A program made the position numbers and the translations under genes. The notes below the pieces were generated by a model, which was given only the letters and a program-made list of their open reading frames with translations, had not been told where the DNA came from and did no database searches. Shown in pieces: positions 1 to 13,700 of a stretch of 64,000 nt of DNA. Source of the DNA: Strigamia acuminata (Eukaryota; Arthropoda; Chilopoda; Geophilomorpha; Linotaeniidae); assembly GCA_949358305.1 (NCBI GenBank), contig OX442315.1, positions 35,986,427-36,050,426 of the forward strand, read 5' to 3'. The stretch's first letter is position 1. Each line of letters opens with the position of its first letter.

Positions 1-665
1 AAATGTATTTAGTTAAAGCGCTGTTATATTTTCTTGAGTAATCCTCTCCATTGCTGATGATAGCACCACTGAGCATTTTCGGTCATGATGTACGTAAGAG
101 CTTGCAGCACTGTTTAATAGCAACATTAGAGTGAGCGTTTGGGTTGGATGTTCTTGGAGACTAATAGCAAGTTTGGTGGTTAAAATATATATTTAGTTTC
201 TGTATGTAATGAAATAGGTCATAAGAAACCATTTTTACTGCTTTTTAATGTTTGCTTCTTTCTATAGTTTTGTTAATTGAAGAATCATACATGATGTGGA
301 TTTCACATGAATTTGATCTGTTGTGTTTTTAAAAGAAATGTTAAAGGTCTTTCATGTTGTTGGTGACAATTTAAGTCAGAATGGCTTACTTTGACCTGTT
401 TCAACAGCTCGGTTGTTTTCGGGATGAAACAATTTCGCACGTACTTCTACAAAGTTAATAACAAAGGTCTTTCTACCTTTGTTATTGGATTATTGTCTGG
501 TTATTTTAAGGGTCGAAAGGTCTTCTAATTACGTTTGTTGAGGAACATTTTGATGATTAAAATTTCAACAAATATCGATGAACCTACTGTCAATTCAAAA
601 AGTTTGGAATGATCCATAAGTGCACAATTGTTTGAAGGCGTTTTGGCATTGCAGGGAAGCTCTCA

Positions 666-1083
666 TCTAGGACGATCAGTACAGGACTTCACATCCGCCA
701 TTTTTGTGAAATCAAAGTTGTCCCACATTGTTAGAACTTTTTGCGGGCAAATGGCGGACAACTGACATCCCGCATTTACATTTTTGGCGGACGTTATTAC
801 TATAGTTCAATTTTATTGAACGTTTGATTTAAAAATAATGCTTGAAAATTATTTATTGTAGTTTTAGATATTATTTTTAAGTCAAACGTTAATTAAAATT
901 GAACTATAGTTATAACGTTTGCCAAAAATGTAAATGCGGGATGTCAGTTGTCAGCCATTTACCCGCAAAATAACGTCATTATGCACAGTTTTGGCCGGAT
1001 GGCACCACAAACACAAGACAGAATCGCAATACAGTCTAACAATTAAATTGTGCTCGATGTGAAGTCCTGTAGTTGATCGTCCT
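666..1083. mobile_element. Foldback MITE, 418 bp, 8-bp target duplication
   Basis: Long inverted repeat. The left end CTAGGACGATCA and the following CAGGACTTCACATC reappear inverted near 1035-1083. The arms also share a segment around ATGGCGGACAACTGACATCC and another around ACTATAGTTCAATTTT, so the arms cover most of the element. It is flanked on both sides by AGCTCTCA (658-665 and 1084-1091), an 8-bp direct repeat that looks like a target-site duplication. There is no coding capacity. The 8-bp duplication would fit hAT-like mobilisation, but the termini are not the classic CAGGG type, so the superfamily is left open. Confidence 0.8.
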
Positions 1084-1710
1084 AGCTCTCACTAATATAA
1101 ATGAAAATATTCTCAAAAGAGACATAATTGAGCTCTAGATTGAGCAAAAATATTCCCTTGTAGGATGCATAGTTTTCTAGTAATGTCTAAAAAGTTTGAA
1201 ATAATGAAAATTATGTCCACAAAGTTTGGAATATTCATCTTTAATACTTAGTGACATGCCTACAGATTCATTATGAGATGATCCCACCATCAGATCATGT
1301 GATACGTATTTATATCTACCATGTAGAAACAGAATTGGGTGTAATACGATGCAACATTCATTATTCGGTTTTCGGTGATTTTTGATATTTTGTAAATATT
1401 TCATATATTCAGTGATTTTGGTATTTGATAAACATTTTGTATTCCACTACCATTTCTGCAGGATTCGATAATGATAAAATGTTCAATCCTACTCTTCCCT
1501 CGAGTAGAATGGAAATATACGAATCATCATATCCTTCAAAAATCAATAAATATAAAACAGACAGGAAGTAACACAATTTGGTGTGTACATATTGTGTTGT
1601 TTGTATGAAAAGAACAGATGTTTAATTGTGGAAAATGACGAGTTTGGATTATTGAACTTCAAAATTAAAATATACATTGCTAATATATTTGAATATATTT
1701 TTATTTTCAG

Positions 1711-4700
1711 ACAATGACGAATCCGGAAAACTAGAAGCTTTAAGATCTTATTTAGAACGGAATGCTGAACCAAAGTTATTCCGTAGTTACAACCGGCAAT
1801 TCGAGCCGGCTTATCATGTCGAAGAAAGAGAAGCTGAAGATATTCCTCATAGAAACTCATTTGAACCCGAAGACGGTGAGATAGGTAAAAGAAATTCATT
1901 TCCAACCTTTGCTGCTGAGTGTTGGGGGTACGACAATCAGAATCTGCGTGTCAGAGATTCGAATGTTTCATAGGATTCGGTTGGGATTCCGAAAGATTTA
2001 GATCAAGGTTTCCCTAGTGGGACGCGAGCTGATTATTGGTAGGGCGCACCCATCATGCATGCCGAAATAAAACAAGCTTATTTTGCAAACTTTTGTAAAT
2101 TTTTAACCAAAATTATATAAAATTATATAAAAAATTATACAAAGTTTTAAGCAAAATTATATAAAAATTTCTTTTTTTCTTTTCAGTAGTATATTTTTTA
2201 AAACATTAATGCACTGGTAGACGAAGTGGGGCGCAGAAGATCGCCTTGCTTAAAAAGTGGGGCACGATGCTAAAAAGTTCGGGAACCCCTGATTTAGATG
2301 ATTATTTTAATAAAAAAGTCGAAAATATTTTCACTTTTGTCCAATTTTCGACAAAAAAATTAAAATTTTTATAAAATGTAAAGATTCGGGATTCGGGGAT
2401 TCGGAACGTGATTCGAAAGCCCATGTCAGAGATTCGGTTGAATGTAGTACTCCCTGGTTGGGCTTTAATTAGGCGCACTACAGACCAATCGCTTAATAAC
2501 GAATCGCTAGATGTTGTGAAACAGCCAGGTGCTGCATTTAATGAGTGCTTTATCATCTCCGCTGTATTATTGTGTTCACTGTTCACGCTTGTCAATGGGT
2601 TTAATCTTTTGAAAATTATATGTACTAATGACATAGCAAATGTATTTAATTACATTTAGAGGACTTCACTTAAGCTTCTTAAGTAAAATTACACCATGTT
2701 CACACCAATGAATCTAGAACCGATCAATCAGATCCAACTGGTCAGAGTTCAAATATTGATCTGGATTCTGTTGTGGCTGTACACCAAACAATCAGACAAT
2801 CAACACGACCAGTGACAGTGGACAACAAATTTTTCCGACTTTGTTGAATGGATGTTAGTTTAGTAAATGTTTGGAAACCCACTGAAAATTTAGCCAAGCT
2901 GCGCTAGTTATTCACTTCAATTTTCTTTAGTATTCAATACAACGTGGTTTTGCTGAAATTGTAATGGGTGCATTGAATTCTCAAAAAAGAAATTTACTTC
3001 TGCTTAAATCATTTAAAGAAGTGAATTCTCGATTGATCTGGGCTGCCTACAACATGTGGTAACAAAAGCCAACAAGACGTGCAGAAGAGAAAAGTCACTT
3101 CTCTATTAGTTAAAGAAGTGATTTCAATTTTTTTACTTAAAGGTCATGGGAAGAGAAATGAAAATTTTCTCTCATGTCTTCAAAATAACCTGAAAAAAGG
3201 TTTTGTGACATTTTTAACTGTCAAACTTAAGAAATAATTAAGTATGAGTGGTTTTCCATGATCAGATCATGTTTTTACCATTTGAAAAAGGGAGCCATTT
3301 TGTGCATTGCATTCTGGGAATTTTATGTCGTCGATGACGTCATTTGTAAACACGAGGTAAACACACATCGTGCGTGCATTGTTTCTTAATAACACTGTTA
3401 CCGCACACTTTACTCATTTGTTATCACGGGGTATTGTGCAGCTGTGGAATGCGAAAATTGATCAAAAAGTGGAAAAATATCAATTTTTGTAGATAAAAAT
3501 TTTGATTTAAAATCAACTTTGTAGCTAAAAACATTGATTTTATAGCTAAAAACACACATGAAACCTCAGATGTAGTTAAAACATCCAAATTAACATCTCC
3601 TTTATCACAAACGCATAAAAACATGCTAAAATCACGAATTTTTGCTTGAATTCACCTGCTTGTTTGTCGTCGATGACGTATAAATAACGCCACCTGGTGA
3701 CAGTATTTATAAACTTTCAAAAACTGTCATGGCGGAACAATTACTACTCGGTTAGAAGTTTAACAATGCTTTTAAATAATACCCGGTAAGTTTGACAGTT
3801 AAAAATGTTACATAACCTTTTTTCAGGTTATTTTGAAGACATGAGAGAAAATTTTCATTTCTCTTCCCATGACCTTTAATCTTACTCCTCTTATTTGAAT
3901 TCTTTCAAGTTATTTTTTCAGAGGTATGGTGTAAATAATGTTATATTCTGTTTATAGAAGCCATTTCAGATAAATAAGTCAATTTGTCTTATGAATTTTA
4001 ATTTATCGGAGATTTGCAAATAATTAGTTAACAGGAGAATTTTAATTGTTAGATTAGTAAATACTACAATTTTTCTGGCTATCATGTTTTTTAAGTTTAA
4101 GGAAGAAGTGGCAAAACATTTCTTAGCGTCCTGGATACGCGCCTGGTGCAGGCGGATATCCGTCGAAATGTCACGTTTTTTAACCGTAACTGTTCAAGTG
4201 TATTCAGATTCATGGATATTCAAACAAGTAAATATAACAATACATTTTTGGGCAAAGAATTCAAAATTAAAACTGACAAATCGCCGCCAGAGTGCACTAG
4301 TGTCGGCATATTTCTCTGACTGTCGTGTACGAGTCTGGGTCACTTCTTCGAAATTCACTTCTCAGACAGTCATTTCGAAGACCACGTTTCTCGAATAGGT
4401 CGTTTCTCAGACAGACTTTTTTCGAAGAAACGACCCATTCGAGAAGTGATTGTCTGAGAAGTAACTCAAAATTTTCAATTTTTAAAATGTTTTGAAATGT
4501 TTAGAAATGTTTATAAAATTCACTCAAACTTAGCAAAGTTGTGGGCAATGCCACGAATGAAGGCTAATGTGGACATTGTGCGCCTCTCCGTCATCAAGTG
4601 TCGTATTCTTGCCTCTCTTAGCAGGTCCTTACGTTTCTTGGGGCGGCTTCAGTGTCTCCCTTTTCTCGACGCATCGCGACAAGCATCCTGAAAATCCCAA

Positions 4701-7700
4701 CGTGATTAGCACCCACAAGGATGGTAAATCTGTTATGCCATGACTCCACAAGATTGCTCGTCCTCGGCTCGCCCTCATTATACAACTGTTTTCGGCGTCA
4801 CGTTGACGTAAAGTGAATTTCGAAGAACCAACCCATTTGAAGAAGTGAATTTCGAAGAAATGAGCAATTTGAAGAAGTGAATTTTGAAGAAATGAGCAAT
4901 TCGAAGAAGTGAATTTTGAAGAAATGAGCAATTCGAAGAAGTGAATTTCGAAGAACTGAGCCAGTCGAGAACTGAGTGTGGGAGAAACGGAACTGTATCA
5001 AAGGAAGTTTAAATTTGCTTTTCGAAGTAATAACTGTCGAAGAAATAACCGAAATTTTCGAAAATTCGAATAAACAAAATTTGAAGAAGTGATGGGGAAT
5101 CTCGTGTACGCGCCGAAAATCAGAAACAAAATTACATTAAAATGTAAAAACATAATGTGTGGGCAGTTAGGTTATTTTACTTTAAACAGGATTAATCTAG
5201 TTTCAGAATTTATTATTGACTTTATAATGACAAACCAAGCGGATTTAGAGATGACCCTGGCAATCTGGCATCCATTTTTGTTGAAAGGTCGTACGAAGAG
5301 AGAAACATAAATTGACAATAACATTTTTTATATCATTGTTAGACCAAAACCATTGTTTTTACATGTTCAATTGTCTCTGGAATTGTGTACCAGCTGTTTG
5401 TTTGTCATCGATGACGTCATCAAAAGCGCCACCAGCGACAAGTTTTTGAAACTCTCGTAAACTAAAAATGGAGGACATTTAACAATTTGGCAAAGTTTAA
5501 TCAAACTGGTACACGATTCCAGGGACAATTGACCATGTAAAAACAATGATTTTGGTCTAATAATAATACAAATAGTGTTATTGTCAATTTTTGTTTTTCT
5601 CTTTCTATGACCTTTAAGTATACAGTAAGTTGTGGCACTACAGTGCACAGGAAGTTGAAACAAACATACACACACACAAATGTTCATGTCAAGTTAAATA
5701 AAATTCTTTAAATACAAACAAGCACTGGATTTGTGCATAAAAGTGTAACAAAAGAATACTTACTGCCGTGCAACTGGTAGTACTTGTGTGGTACATTAAG
5801 AAAATTATTAAGTTCACTTTGACTATCATTGCAGTAGCGTAGCCGGTTATAGTCATTTTTGTTGGTGTAATCCACAAATAAATGCCAGAGGCAAATCTCA
5901 TCTCGACATGTTTTATTAATTTTGTTTACAACAATGTGTACACCAATAATATACCACTAGTGATATATTACATTGATGCCAATATTCACGTTACAACACT
6001 CCCTCATATTGGCTATCATCTAAATTTTTATTCTGCTAAACTTGTTTAATTCCTAGCCCTTCTAATGCTACCATCAATTTTGGTTGAGTCAAAGCTTTAG
6101 TTGTAATGTCTGCTAACATTTCTGCAGTTTTAACATATCTTATGTTGTACTGTTTGTTTTCAACATCTAGTCTCAGAAATAACAATCTTCTTTGAAAATG
6201 CTTTGTCCTAGCATGAAATTTTGGATTGAGACATAATGCAATTGCCGCTTGATTATCAGATAACAATGTTATGGGTGTCTGAGCAACTTTTCCAAATCCG
6301 ACTTCATCCAATAATGACTTGAGCCATTTAACTTCTTTAGCTAACTCGACTAATGCCAAATACTCTGCTTCACAGGATGAAAGCGCCACTAGTCGTTGCT
6401 TTCGAGATTGCCATGAAATGGCTCCACCAGCTAGCAAGCATACATAGCCCGCAAATGACTTGGAATCAGTTGACACAGCGTTCCATGACGAATCTGCATA
6501 GGCTTGTATCTGTTCATCAGTATTTCCCCGTTGATACACCAATGCATGATTCATGGTGCCCTTTAAATAACGTAGTACCCGCTTTGCAGCTCCCCAATGC
6601 GCTTGATGAGGTGCTGTTAACCACTGGGTCAGGAATGACACAGCGTAAGAAATATTGGGTCTGGTAGCCTGTGCTATGTATAATAAAGATCCAATCAATT
6701 CTCGATATTGCTTATCCGGAATCTGCGGTCCCATCGGGTAGTTGGGGTCATCCATACGCTGGGAAGGGTCCATGGGTGTAGTTACATGATTTGCATTTGA
6801 TAAATTAAACTTTGATAAAAGTTCTTTAATGTAATGTGTCTGGTCCAGTGTAGTAATGCCTGTATCGGCGTCCATTTGCACACGGATGCCCAATATTTTG
6901 TTCACTGGTCCCAAATCAACCAAGTCTATGTCTTTTGCAACTTCATTCATCATGTTATCCAACACCTCCTGATTGTTGGTTGCGGCTATTAAATCATCCA
7001 CGTATGCTGGTATCAATATGATCGTGTTATCTTTAGTGTAATAATACACAGAATTGTCAATTAATGACACCTTGAATCCTGCTCTTATCAAAATACGATT
7101 TAACATTTTATGCCAGGCTCTACCTGCCTGTGGAAGGCCATAAATCGCTTTCTTGAGTAGGCATACTTTATGTGCGGTGTGAGGCAATTGGTATCCATCG
7201 GGTTGCTTCATATACACAGTTTCAGACAATTCAGCATGTGTATAGGCACCCTTAACATCATAATGTTTAACAAATAGAGCGAACATGGTGGCCAGGGCAA
7301 GGAGCAATCGAATGGTAGTCAACCGTGCAACTGGAGCAAAAGAATCATCATAATCAATTCCTTTTAATTGGAGAAAACCTTGGGCTACTAGTCTGGCTTT
7401 ATGTTTCAGTACATGTCCATGTTGGTCTGTTTTCGTTTTGTATAACCATCTGGACCCAACAATTCTTGTGTTGGCTGGTGGGTCCACGAGCTCCCAAACT
7501 TTGAGACTAATTAAGGATTGCATTTCGGTATCCATTGCATCCTTCCACAACTGTGCTTCAGGGGAGTTCATGGCCTCGTTATAAGTAGTTGGATCCATTG
7601 CTGAGGGCAACGCATTATCTTCAATTTGGTCTTGCTGTTGTACTAATGCAGTACCTTGTTGTTGCACTTGGTCCCTCAGTATTCTGTGATCTCTCCAATT

Positions 7701-10700
7701 CGCAGTTGAATATGGTTGAACCTGTCTCCTCTCTCGAGTAGAGTAGCGACGTGCAACTGGTGTTACAATATTTAATGGTGGTTGCCTGGGATTATCTTCT
7801 GGTTGAGTGTGTGGGTCAGCAGGCTTGGACTGGGTTAATGGTATGTAGACTACTTGATCCAAACTTTCCACACTCGGAACTTGAGAAGGTTGGATATCTT
7901 GTTGTGTTTGTATAGCAGATATACCATTTTTGGATTCAATAAACTTGACATCTCTCGCAAAAAATATCTTGGCGGTCACGGGGTCGTAAAATTTCCAACC
8001 TGGTGAGCCAGTTGGATACCCTATGAAAATCACTGGCTTAGATGTGGGATCCAACTTGTTTCTGAATTGTTTGGGTTGCCAAGTATAAGCGAGACATCCA
8101 AAAACTCGTAAGTTGTTTACATCAGGCTTGGTTCCAGTGACACGTTCATATGGCGTAACTGTAGGAAATCGTCGCATCGGTGATCTATTTGCAACATATG
8201 CGACCACAGCAGCCGCCTCAGCCCAAAACTTCTGCGGTAACTTTGATTCCCGTAACAGTGTTCGGACTTTTTCAATAATTTTTCTGTTCGAGCGTTCGGC
8301 AGCTCCATTCTGCATAGGTGTATATGTTATTGTGTGTTGATGCTGTATTCCATTGTCTTTAACAATTCTTGCAAATTCTGTATTTTCAAACTCAGTTCCA
8401 TTAATCGTACGAATTAACTGAACTTGAGTAGAAAACTGATTTTTACAATATGCTAGAAAGTCCTTAAACACAGCTGGGACTTGGTCTTTAGTCTTCAAGA
8501 ATCGCAAGAATATGGATCTGGAATAATCGTCGACTATCATATAAATATATCTGGATCCGCCAATGGATTCAACCGGCATCGGTCCACACAAATCCATATG
8601 GACCATTTGAAGTGGTTTAGTACTGCGCAATGATGGAGTGGTGTGAAATGGTGCACGTGTCTGCTTGGCCGCGATACATTCTTCACAAATACGGGTAGGA
8701 GTGTTAGAAATATTCTTGCTTAATCCTATTACCATATTCTTCACCACTAATTGGTGCAAAGCTCGGAAATGTAAATGAGCAAATCGTCTATGCCACAGCA
8801 GCGTATCATCATCCTGGACAAGATAATTTAATTGGTCAGTTTGATCAAAAACTCTACATTCTGCAGCAGTATTGTCCACCTGATTAACACCGAATCTAAA
8901 TAAAGCATCATGGCGGTTTGCAGAAAGCGACGGTCATTTTAGCGACGGTCATTTTAGCGATTTTTACAAAAAAAAGTCCCATTTTAGCAATCACGTTTTA
9001 GCGACAATAAGGTAATTTTCCAGTAGTAATCGACACGATTTACCGCGACAAGCCGGCTGAAAAAATGGTTTGCATAAAAAAACCAGTAGGTTAGGTTCGC
9101 GGGGGTTAGGTTTGGCCTTCTTAGGAATTAAACCTAAACTATATGGTTAGGTAAATATTAGTGTTAGTATTAGTGTCGTTTTAGCGACCATCACTTTAGC
9201 GAACATGTCATTTTAGCGATTTTTGTGTCTCTAAAATGGTGTGTCGCTAAAATAAAATCGCTAAAATGAAGTACATCCAGCGTAGTGTAGTTTCACTTAG
9301 TGCACTACTTTTTACAGTTGCATTGCAAATTGCAAAGCAATTCATTTAAATACTTATTAGTCATCAACATCCAAGTTTTGTTTTTTTTAATTTTGATTTA
9401 AAGCCGTTAAATTTTGTTTATTGCAGATGCTATTGGCAAGAAATTTATCCAATCTGAAGATAAAGGTCTCCGGTCATCTAACTCACAGCCCGAAATCATT
9501 CCAGAAGTTGTTCAACACCTACCGCTAAATGTGCAGAAACAAGCTAGGGCTCCACTAAACAAGGACTCCGCGAGTTCTCTCTTGGCTCACAATTCTGAGC
9601 GAGCGACTGATAAAGCCTCAGATATTTATTTTATCGGTAAGACAGGTTATTAGTTTCGGGTAAACTACATGGTAAGGTTATATGAAAATGATGCTGAATT
9701 GGCTGCAAATGTTTTCTTTATTATTTAGGAACACATTTTTTTTAAATAATATTTTTGTAAGTTGAGGTGAAATTGATCTCATCATAAGCTTAGCTGTGCA
9801 ACTGTTAAGCTTTTCAAAATCGACTATAGGGAGCAGTAGGCGCTTAAGATTAATGCACATGTGTTTACACTGCGGACTCAAAGATGCTTTGTGAGATTGA
9901 AATCTGTGGTGTATTTGCACCACAAGAAATTGTGCAGGTTTGAGCACATTGGGAAATTACATTGTATTGTTAGCAATACAATGTACAAAGCATTATGCGG
10001 ATGCAGAATGTCAAGACATCATGCAGGAGCATCATGTTTAGACATCGTGCAGCTTTCATATTTTCCCCTAGCAACAGTTGGCCAGGTATTGAACAATAAA
10101 GGATTTCCACTTCTGTTAGTGCAGTGGAAGAGGCAGGAGCTTTAGTTAAAAAGTCTGCTATACTTTAGGTTTAAATCTTGGTCTCTTATTTTATATCTTT
10201 GGGCTAGGTACAAAAAAATCTGAGGCTATTCTTTTTTATTTCCCACTTGAAAATTAGTTTGAAGTAGATCGCAAAATAGTTTAGTCAATCAATCAGGTGA
10301 AAAGAAATCCCCACACATGGCTATGACCTTGTTAGACGACTGATAGACTTAACAGACTTAATAGACCATTGGAAAATTGGGACATAATGCAGTTTGGTTT
10401 CATCCACAATAAGAGAACTGCAAATTAACAATGTTATTATGTTATTTTGCATTTTCTCATAGAGTGGGCGGGAGGGGCAATCTTTGTTACAATCACATGA
10501 TTGTATCACCTGACTTCATTTTTCCAAAATTCTATTAAAGAGATTGTGGAAACAATTGTGTGGTAGCGAAGTTTAGAGGGAGTTTTTAGCATTATGGCCT
10601 CATTGAGAGGTTTGGCTGGTCCCACAGGTTTGTGTCCGGGCTTGAGGAAATTAGTCGTAAGCTGATAACTACGATAGTACCGGCTCTGATATAACACTGG

Positions 10701-13700
10701 CAGTCTGTTGACAGAACCTACCGTATTGCCCCGCTTATTGCCGCATGCCGTTGGTCATGGGTTTATGACAGTTTTCAAATTGCGCCAAAAAAGTCTATAC
10801 CGGGACGCTGGTATACAGCGAAACATGCCGGTATACCGTAAGTGAAAAAATTGTTTTTTTGTTTTTTTGTGTAAAAGAGCCCAGATGATAAATTATGTTT
10901 AAATATGAACATGAAATTTAAGTTTTCTTGATATTCTGAAGATCACTACTACTTTTTTGGAACATTTATAGAAATTTCGGCCAATTTTCTACATTTTAGA
11001 CATCTTACTCTGTTTTAAGCATATTTTTGGCTCAAAATTTAAAAAAAAATTCGTACTCACTTACACCGGCATGCCGTTAAAAACTGGGTTTATCGGCATG
11101 CTGGTAACACTCACACTATACCTACATGTGGCCATAAATGGGGTAATGCGGTACAAGTAGATTTAGATGTTGAATTCAATCAGTTTGGTCAGGTTAGACA
11201 TTTATTTTATTATTTTGTTCAATTTAGAAATTGAATTTGGTCGTCTTGTTCAATGTAGACCCGCATTGTGAAGGATACTGCATTCAATTAGCACCCCATG
11301 CTCAATGAGAGCATTTACAGTAAAATAACATGGCATTCTAATTTAATCTAACTCGACCTGTCCTGTATGTGGAAGCAGAATCTACCTTTGGGTCTGAGAA
11401 AACTCGCTTGAAAGCAAAAAATGTGAACCAGGACATTTTCATCTGCCAATAGGCCATGAACAGAAGCATTTTACTCTTTTAATCGAGACTTTCTTGTAAG
11501 CAAATTCTTTTCATTTTATTTCAGTTCTTGTAGCCGGCTGCAGTGTTGCTGGTGTTTGTGGAGTTATTGCTGCTGGTTTCTGTTGGTACAAGTGAGTGGA
11601 AATTTTAATATTAATCACCAGGGGAGTTTCATTATAATAAATAAATTACATTTGATTTTGATATAATAAACGAATAGCTTTCTCATACGAGGGAGTTTTC
11701 GTATCGATTAGAAGGTTTTGTAGTTGGTAAAGCTCTGATTCGTGCTGCCATCTGGTGTGAACAATAGAAACCTTTTATCTAGTAATGACTTGTAATAAGA
11801 AAATGAAGAGATATATTTATACAGGGGGTACGACAATCAGAATTTGCGTGTCCGAGATTCGAATCTTTCATAGGATTCGAATGGGATTTGGTTGGGATTA
11901 AGAAAGATTTAAATGATTATTTTAATAAAAAAGTCGAAAATATTTTAACTTTTGTCCAATTTTCGACAAAAAAATTCAAAATTTTTATAAAATGTAAAGA
12001 TGCAGAGATTCGGAGATTCGGAACGGGATTCAAAAGAACATGTCGGAGATTCGGTTGAATGTCGCAACCCCTGGATATTGTTACGCGTACGGACCGTTTC
12101 GTAGCGCTTGATTTGGCTTATAATTCGATAATTAGTTGCTAAATTTCATCCATAGATGGCGTTGGTGGCTGACTTTGTCATTACCTTGTCATCGGATCAA
12201 TTAATTAGGAAACAGGGGGTAATAGGAGATTTTCTATTACCCTGTAGGCGTAACAATATACTATATGAAGAATATTTGAATCTTAAAAAACGTTTTTGGG
12301 ATTCAGCAGAAATTGGATTTCTCCTGCGAGAAATACGTTGTGCTTATTTACAGAAATAAACTTTATAAGCAAGTTTTAGACATGAGTTAAATTTTTCGAC
12401 GCATAAATACTAGGTACATTCAATAAGTCTAAAACGTATGCAAAACTCGTTTCGTGTTTGCACGTGACGTCATTCCCATTCCCATTGAATAACATGTTAT
12501 TCAATGGGAATGACGTCACGTGCAAACACGTTTTAGACTTATTGAATGCACCTACTGCTTATATAAAAAATCTGACTATTTGAGGTTGAATTCGGATTGT
12601 CTGACTCTTTGCAATTTACTTTTTGAACTTTGCCACTGGAGGGGGCTACGGTATCGATCCAACTCTCCTAGCGGTAATTTGTGTATGAGTTACACCATGC
12701 TAGCCACAGCACGCAGTTGGTTTTAATCTCATACTGAACAGAAAACTTGATGTATTAAATGGATCGACAATAATTTGGTGTGCCAATTAGAATCATGCAA
12801 CATGCTTCTGCATTTGGGCTATGCAATTTTGAAATATGCAATGCTGTGAGTAGTAATTGCCGAAATGTCATTGAAAGAAAAATTGAAGTAGGGTATGGAA
12901 ATGAAACATCCAACAACCGTTCATTACATTTAAGGTCATTCCTCCTCGAATTTTAAATCTCTGTTTCACTTTGTTTAGTTACCATCGAAACATCAAAAAT
13001 AGGGCGACAAAAGTATAGGTACATAGATTAATCTTGCGAAAAAAAGATACTTGTTAAATCCCTCTGGTATTTAACTTTCAGAGACATAAGGGTAAAATGT
13101 ACCCGTTTTGGTATAAGGCATTTAGGGGCAATTTTCAAATCAATTAGTTAGAGCACCGTTTAAGTTTTTTTAAGTCTGTTACTAATTTCATAGGGGGCAC
13201 TACCATAGTTGTGAACAATGTTTAATAAAGAATTTTTCACCAACTAAACTCTATTCCAAAAAGTATTACAAATACTCCCATTGGTTGGGAGATTCACAGT
13301 TCAGTTGTGTCTTGAATATGATGCTGTTTTCAGATTCCAGTAGACTTGTGCGAAGATTTTTTAAAGTGTCTCAACCAACCAACCAATGGGAGTATTTGTA
13401 ATACTTTTTGGAATAGAGTTTAGTGGTGTGTTTAAAGGACATAGGAAGAGAAATCTCTGATCTCTTTAAAATAACCTTAAAAAAGGTTAGGTAACATTTT
13501 TAACTGTTCAAATTACGGGATATTGTTTAAAATACTGTTAAAGTTTGAATCGAGCAGTAATTGTTCCGCCATTACGATTTTCAAAAGTTTATAAATAGTG
13601 TCACTAGGTGGCGTTATTTATACGTCATCGACGACAAACAAGCATGTAAATTCAAGCGCCGTTTTGCGATTACAGCAAGTTTTCACGTGATAGTGAGGAA

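Noticed and set aside
3424-3624. Frame within the TTAA-flanked MITE, and 13810-14007 in its relative
   Set aside because: Non-homologous translations of short repeat units in non-autonomous elements.
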